Shown piece by piece: positions 59,619 to 64,000 of a stretch of DNA of 64,000 nt. Every line of letters starts with the position of its first letter. Positions within the stretch are counted from its first letter, which is position 1. The stretch is from Dipteronia dyeriana (lineage: Eukaryota; Streptophyta; Magnoliopsida; Sapindales; Sapindaceae): the NCBI GenBank assembly GCA_032871835.1, contig CM065299.1:43846706-43910705 (forward strand). The letters run 5' to 3'. The position numbers were made by a program, and so were the translations under genes. Under the pieces are notes generated by a model that was not told where the DNA came from, searched no databases, and was given only the letters and a program-made list of their open reading frames with translations.

Positions 59619-60629
59619 GTGAACCTATGTCTTATCAAAATAATTCTTGTGTCTGTTAGTGAGTTGAAAAGTGAGAGTGAGAGTGAGAGATCGGTCATGG
59701 TGTGGCATTACAGGTTAGGCCACCCAAGTTTTATGAACTTATCCAAACTTTTTCCAAGTTTATTCAGAAATAAAAGTGCTAGTTCTTTTCAATGTGAAAT
59801 TTGTCAATTTGCAAAACACTCTCGCATTTCATGCCCAATTCAGCCGTACAAAGCATCAAAACCTTTTTCTATGATCCACAGTGATGTTTGGGGCCCATCT
59901 CAAGTTCCAAATGTCACAGGAGCTCGGTGGTTCATCTCTTTCATAGATGATCACACACGACTCACATGGATTTTTCTCATGAAAAATAAATTAGAAGTTC
60001 CTCAAATATTTAAGAATTTCAAAACAATGATGAAAAATCAATTTCAAACTTCCATTCAAATACTTAGATCTGACAATGCAAGAGAGTTTTTTAATTCTAA
60101 CATTGGCTCATATCTATCAACTAAGGGAATCATACACCAAAGTTTCTGTGTAGACACCCCTCAGCAAAATGGGATAGCTGAGAGAAAGAATAGACACCTT
60201 CTAGACATTACCAAGCCTCTGTTATTTTCATCCAGTGTTCCAAAACGTTTTTGGGGTGAGGCTGTACTTACAGTAGCATACCTAATCAATCGACTTCCAT
60301 CCAAAATGTTAGATTTTTCAACTCCAAATCAAGTATTTTTACAACATTTTCCTCAAAGTCGGCTGATTTCCACTTTTCCTCTAAGAATATTTGGGTGTAC
60401 TGTGTTTATGCATATCCATAAAAAACAACGAACCAAGCTTGACGCTCGATCCACCAAATGTATCTTTGTAGGGTACTCTCCCAACCAAAAGGGTTACAAA
60501 TGTTTCTGTCCTGACAACCAAAAGTTTTATCACACCATGGATGTCACCTTTTTTGAAACAAAAACTTATTATCGCAAAACTGATATTCAAGGGGAGAGTT
60601 CTAATCAGAGTCGACCACAAGAATATTAG
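59619..60629 (+). pseudogene. pol: Integrase of element H
   Basis: An open frame of 336 codons. The zinc-binding part is HYRLGHPSFMNLSKL and CEICQFAKH. The catalytic residues are in IHSDVWGP (Asp), FIDDHTRLTWIFLM (Asp) and NGIAERKNRHLLD (Glu); the intervening TPQQNG block is intact. The C-terminal part ends with KCIFVGYSPNQKGYKC and FYHTMDVTFFE. It stops at TAG (60627-60629), after which the same frame continues into the RT linker, so one nonsense mutation separates integrase from RT. It is the best-kept element domain in the window. Confidence 0.93.
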
Positions 60630-61987
60630 TTTTTCTTGGATAGCATAGATTACACACCTGAAATTAAACCGGAAACACCTGAAATTACACCGGAAACAAC
60701 TGAAATTGCACCTTCTCCAAGTGTCCAAAGTGAACCAAAACCGAAACCAACTGATTCTGAATATCCCGAGATAATTGTCTATCACAGGAAAAAGAAAACA
60801 CCGAAGGAATCAGAGACTCTAGCAGATTCACAGATACTACCAACATCTGAACCTGAGGTAAAAATCACTACATCTAACTTACAGACTGTGGAGGAAAATT
60901 CTGTAGGTACTAATTTAAGTGATCATGATAATTCCGATGAGAACCTACCGATTGCATTCAGGAAATGGGTGAGAGAATGCAGAAGTAATCCATTGTACCC
61001 TATTGGCAACTATGTGAATTATGAGGGACTATCTTCATCTTACCAAGCATTCATTAGAAAAATCACTTCTATCTACATTCCGAATTCAATCGAAGAAGCC
61101 ATGACTATCCCAGAATGGAAGAAGACAGTTAATGAAGAAGTTAGTGCTCTGGTGAAGAATGAGACTTGGGAAATTACTGATATGCCTCATGGAAAGAATG
61201 TGATCGGGTGTAAGTGGATCTTTACTGTAAAAACAAAGGCAGATGGTAGTATTGAGAGATACAAGGCTCGGTTGGTAGCTAAGGGATTTACTCAATCTTA
61301 TGGCATAGATTATGAGGAGACCTTTGCTCTGGTTGCAAAACTCAACACTATTCGAATACTCCTCTTGCAACAAATTTGGATTGGCCCCTCTATCAACTAG
61401 ATGCCAAGAATGCGTTCTTGAACGGGAATCTAGAAGAGGAGGTCTATATGAACATTCTCCAAGGACTACAGAACTCATCAAACATCAACAAAGTGTGTCA
61501 ACTAAAGAAGTCACTTTATGGTTTCAAACAATCTCCCAGAGCTTGGTTTGAGAGATTTACTAGAGTTATGAAGAGTAATGGGTATATACAGGGACAGTCT
61601 GATCATACAATGTTTATAAAACATTCTTTAGAAGGACTGATTTCTGTGTTGATTGTCTATGTTGATGATATTGTTCTAACATGGGATTATTCTGAGGAGT
61701 TTCCAAGAGTTAAAGAATTTCTGACTAGAGAGTTTAAGATCAAGGATCTAGGTAAACTCACATGCTTCTTAGGAATGGAAGTGGCTAGATCTAAGCAAGG
61801 CATTGCAGTTTCTCAAAGAAAGTATGTACTGGATCTTCTTAAAGAAACATGTATGCTTGGGTGTAAGCCTGCAGAGACACCTATGGACTACACTACCAAA
61901 CTTGGTTCAAATAAAGATAGTGCTCTAGTAAAAAAAGGGAAGATATCAGAGACTTGTAGGGAAGTTGATCTATCTCTCACATACTAG
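60630..61987 (+). pseudogene. pol: Reverse transcriptase of element H
   Basis: After the TAG the frame passes a Pro/Thr/Glu-rich linker with TPE repeats (60660-60720) and enters RT near 61080: IEEAMTIPEWKKTVNEE, KWIFTVKTKADGSIERY and KARLVAKGFTQSYGIDYEET. A small deletion near 61368 shifts the frame; RT continues at 61376 with LYQLDAKNAFLNGNLEEEVY, KSLYGFKQSPRAWFERF and an intact YVDD (61658-61669). CFLGMEVARSKQGIAVSQ and QRKYVLDLLKET follow. Another frame break lies near 61950. RT would copy element RNA into DNA; this copy needs several corrections to be functional. Confidence 0.92.
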
Positions 61988-62614
61988 GCCTGACATAGCA
62001 TTCTCAGTAAGTGTTGTTAGTTAGTTCATGAACAACCCTACTGAAGAACACATGACAGCGGTGTACAGAATCTTAAAATACTTGAAAATGACTCCAGGAA
62101 AGGGACTGTTATTCAGAAAGAACTCAAGTAGGAAAGTAGAATTGTATTCCGATGCAGACTGGGTAGGCTCAATCACTGATAGACGTTTCACTTCTGGTTA
62201 TTGTTCCTATGTTTGGGGAAATCTGACAACATGGAGAAGTAAAAAACAAGCTGTTGTAGTTAGAAGTAGTGCAGAAGCGGAATTCCGAGCTATGACTCAT
62301 GGTATTTGTGAAGGAATTTGGGTGAAAAGAGTTTTGCCGAATTGAAGATACCTTCTGAGGGAACAATTCAGCTACTATGTGATAGTCAATCTGCCATCAG
62401 TATTGCTAAAAATCCAGTTCATCATGACCGGACCAAGCATGTGGAAATAGATCGGCATTTCATCAAAGAAAAGATAGAAGAGAAAGTAATCAAGCATGTT
62501 TACATTCCTTCTACTCTACAGACTGCTGATATTCTAACTAAAGCACTTCCAAGAGCGCATTTTGAAGATCTTAGTTGCAAGCTGGGTATGCTAAATATTT
62601 ACAACTCAGCTTGA
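61988..62614 (+). pseudogene. pol: RNase H of element H
   Basis: The frame 62028-62345 has MNNPTEEHMTAVYRILKYLK, LYSDADWVGSITDRRFTSG and SSAEAEFRAMTHGICEG, with the Asp and Glu catalytic blocks. A frameshift near 62335 moves coding to 62318-62614, with LLCDSQSAISIAKNPVHHDR, TKHVEIDRHFIKEKIEE and TADILTKALPRAHFEDL. The stop at 62612-62614 lies inside the polypurine tract region just before the 3' LTR. Confidence 0.92.
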
Positions 62615-62621
62615 GAGGGAG

Positions 62622-62812
62622 TGTTGGGATTCTTTGCTGTAAATTAGGTGTAATTAGATGTATAATTGTTTTCCTTATTTAGAATAGATTATGTAAGATT
62701 TTCTCCTTTAAAAATATAAAAGAAGTCCTAATGTCTAGGTCTCTAATTGTATATAAATATATGTTCTGATGGAATAAAAAAAAATTAGGTCATTCAAACC
62801 TAATATTTCACA
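62622..62812 (+). repeat. 3' LTR of element H
   Basis: 191 bp, almost identical to 57852-58041. Confidence 0.95.
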
Positions 62813-63058
62813 AAAGGGCAATTTAGACATTTCAATCTCAAAGTTAATCCCAACGTCAACTTTATCTATGGTCAAACCAGTCAAAGGTATCTTTATGTAA
62901 TTAAGGCAAAAATTCGATCTAGCAGTAGTATTGGCAAATGTGAGGGTATGTTTTTGCAATTTATGCTTATTATTATCATTGATGAGGCATTGGAATTATT
63001 TTATTGACTTTATTTTTATACAATAAATGCTGTAAGTTTTAGTAAAACATATTTTATC

Positions 63059-63285
63059 AATGATATTATGATGTTACTGGAGAATATGAGATGTGGTCTT
63101 GTGAGTTATGTGCCTAGGATGGCAAATCAGGTGGCTCACTTTCTTGCCAAACTTGCTGTTTCTAGTTGTGAGGATTTTTCCTAGATGGAGGATTATCCTC
63201 CTAGTGTGAGTTGGTTTGTTCTGGTTGACTGTCCAGTTAGTTTGTAATTTGCCTGTTGGTTGAATGAATTCAGTTGTCAAAAAAA
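63059..63285 (+). mobile_element. 5'-truncated LINE (L1-like) tail
   Basis: About 227 bp ending in poly(A), flanked by a perfect 15-bp duplication at 63044-63058 and 63286-63300 (AAAACATATTTTATC). The first part reads NDIMMLLENMRCGLVSYVPR, then ANQVAHFLAKLAV, a stop, and EDYPPSVSWFVLVDCPVSL. This is the C-terminal end of the RNase H domain of plant L1-type elements. It is dead on arrival: only the 3' end was copied. Confidence 0.88.
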
Positions 63286-63300
63286 AAAACATATTTTATC

Positions 63301-64000
63301 TATTAACTACTGTGTTGGTAATTTCTTTTAGGTCGTTTTATGTACCTATGCTCATTATCTATGAGTGTGCGCTTGTTTGCTTTGTAAGGATGTTAACCAG
63401 TGTGATCTATAGTAGAAGGTCCGCAAATGAGAGATCATCGTTTCTCAATGCTAAAAGATGAAGATTGCATGAATTTGAATGAGCTGATATGTAGAAAGTT
63501 TAGTGTATTTGTGGTGCTGGGTAGCAATGTCAAGTTGCATGGTTCTGCAGTTGTGCTAGCTATTCATGTGAAGAATTATAATGCCTAAGAAAGCTGCTTA
63601 AAATTACTTCTGATTTGAAGAGTTTCCTAGCTTTGATATCTGTTTTATCGACAGATAACTAATGAAATTATTATGAAATTTTAGCCTATTTGTGTTGATT
63701 TCTTGTGAATGTCATCAATCTACTACATAGATCAACATGTTTTTATGTACATTGTCATACAAATCAGAGACCATGAATAGGAATCTTACTCTATATATAA
63801 GTGTTTTCTTACTGTCATGATGAATATGTTTGTTTTCTTTTCTTTTCTTTTTCCCTATACCATCTTTCCTGTTTTTCATAACTTAATTTAGTAATTGTAT
63901 TTTGATTCCACAACTCAAACAATTGCTTATTTGATAATGCTGAGGAAGCTTTGCATACTAATGCTATATTGTGGGTGCATGTACCGATTTAATATTTGCT
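63301..64000. other. Unassigned sequence at the window end
   Basis: AT-rich with no clear ORF, repeat or domain on either strand. It could be intergenic, or intron or UTR of a gene that lies to the right. Confidence 0.4.

Larger units (their letters stand above)
57852..62812 (+). mobile_element. Element H: young Ty1/copia retrotransposon, short LTRs
   Basis: 4961 bp. LTRs 57852-58041 and 62622-62812 differ by about six substitutions and one indel in 190 bp (about 3%). The primer site TGGTATCAGAGC (58042-58053) abuts the LTR, and the polypurine tract TTGAGAGGGAG (62611-62621) precedes the 3' LTR. The flanks are AAAAG on the left and AAAG on the right after the terminal A, so the TSD is AAAAG with a one-base ambiguity. 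Gag, protease, integrase, RT and RNase H follow in copia order with only a few lesions. Confidence 0.94.
56893..62966. mobile_element. Mutator-like DNA transposon (non-autonomous) containing copia element H
   Basis: Ends are inverted repeats of 87 bp (56893-56979 and 62880-62966) starting GGGTAAATTGCAA and, on the other strand, GCATAAATTGCAA. They share CATACCCTCAC, ATACTACT, GAATTTTTGC and TTAATTACA blocks. A 9-bp duplication TTATTATTA flanks it (56884-56892, 62967-62975), the Mutator length, though in a TTA tract. Without H it is about 1.1 kb and has no transposase. Its interior (57110-57360) is GC-richer than its surroundings. Confidence 0.75.

Overview
The window is nuclear DNA of a flowering plant, probably a eudicot; I cannot place it in a family. 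The evidence is eight GT-AG introns' worth of spliced-gene structure in one plant-like gene, LTR retrotransposons primed by initiator Met-tRNA (TGGTATCAGAGC-type primer sites), a Mutator-like DNA transposon and a truncated LINE. There is one convincing host gene: a homologue of WDR70, a WD40-repeat protein, with eight exons (seven introns) on the + strand at 52890-56324, encoding about 644 residues with no internal stop.

Positions 1-52454 are a retrotransposon nest whose insertion order can mostly be read from target-site duplications (TSDs). The oldest visible layer is G, a Ty3/gypsy Tat-like element (19594-22961 and 50756-52454, 3' LTR 51577-52454). Copia element A (22967-50750, TSD TAGGA) lies inside G. 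Inside A are copia element B (26959-36598, minus strand, TSD AACTG, in A's gag) and SIRE-like element C (39849-48232, TSD TCCAC, in A's RNase H). Inside C is solo LTR D (43217-44808, TSD GCATG). The left part holds SIRE-like element E (LTR 291-4505, gag, truncated 3' LTR ending at 19593). E's 5' LTR is broken by a B-family solo LTR (638-2333, TSD TCTCT). Its 3' LTR is broken by Tat-like gypsy element F (7540-19386, TSD GATAT, minus strand).

F and G both carry an extra ORF antisense to their own gag-pol. In F it is interrupted by two intron-like segments and followed by a minisatellite. The two SIRE-like elements, C and E, keep gag but show no pol, so they look non-autonomous. All of the element coding regions are broken by stops, frameshifts or deletions.

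Right of the WDR70 gene is a Mutator-like element with 87-bp terminal inverted repeats and a 9-bp TSD (56893-62966). It contains a relatively young 5-kb copia element H (57852-62812) with short 190-bp LTRs that differ at about six positions. Next come a 5'-truncated LINE tail with poly(A) and a 15-bp TSD (63059-63285) and about 700 bp in which I recognise nothing.

I found no prokaryote-style system, cluster of cooperating host genes, tRNA/rRNA gene or CRISPR. The most unusual content is the well-resolved four-level nest, the antisense spliced-looking ORF of the Tat elements, and the repeat-rich GC islands inside the SIRE-like LTRs.
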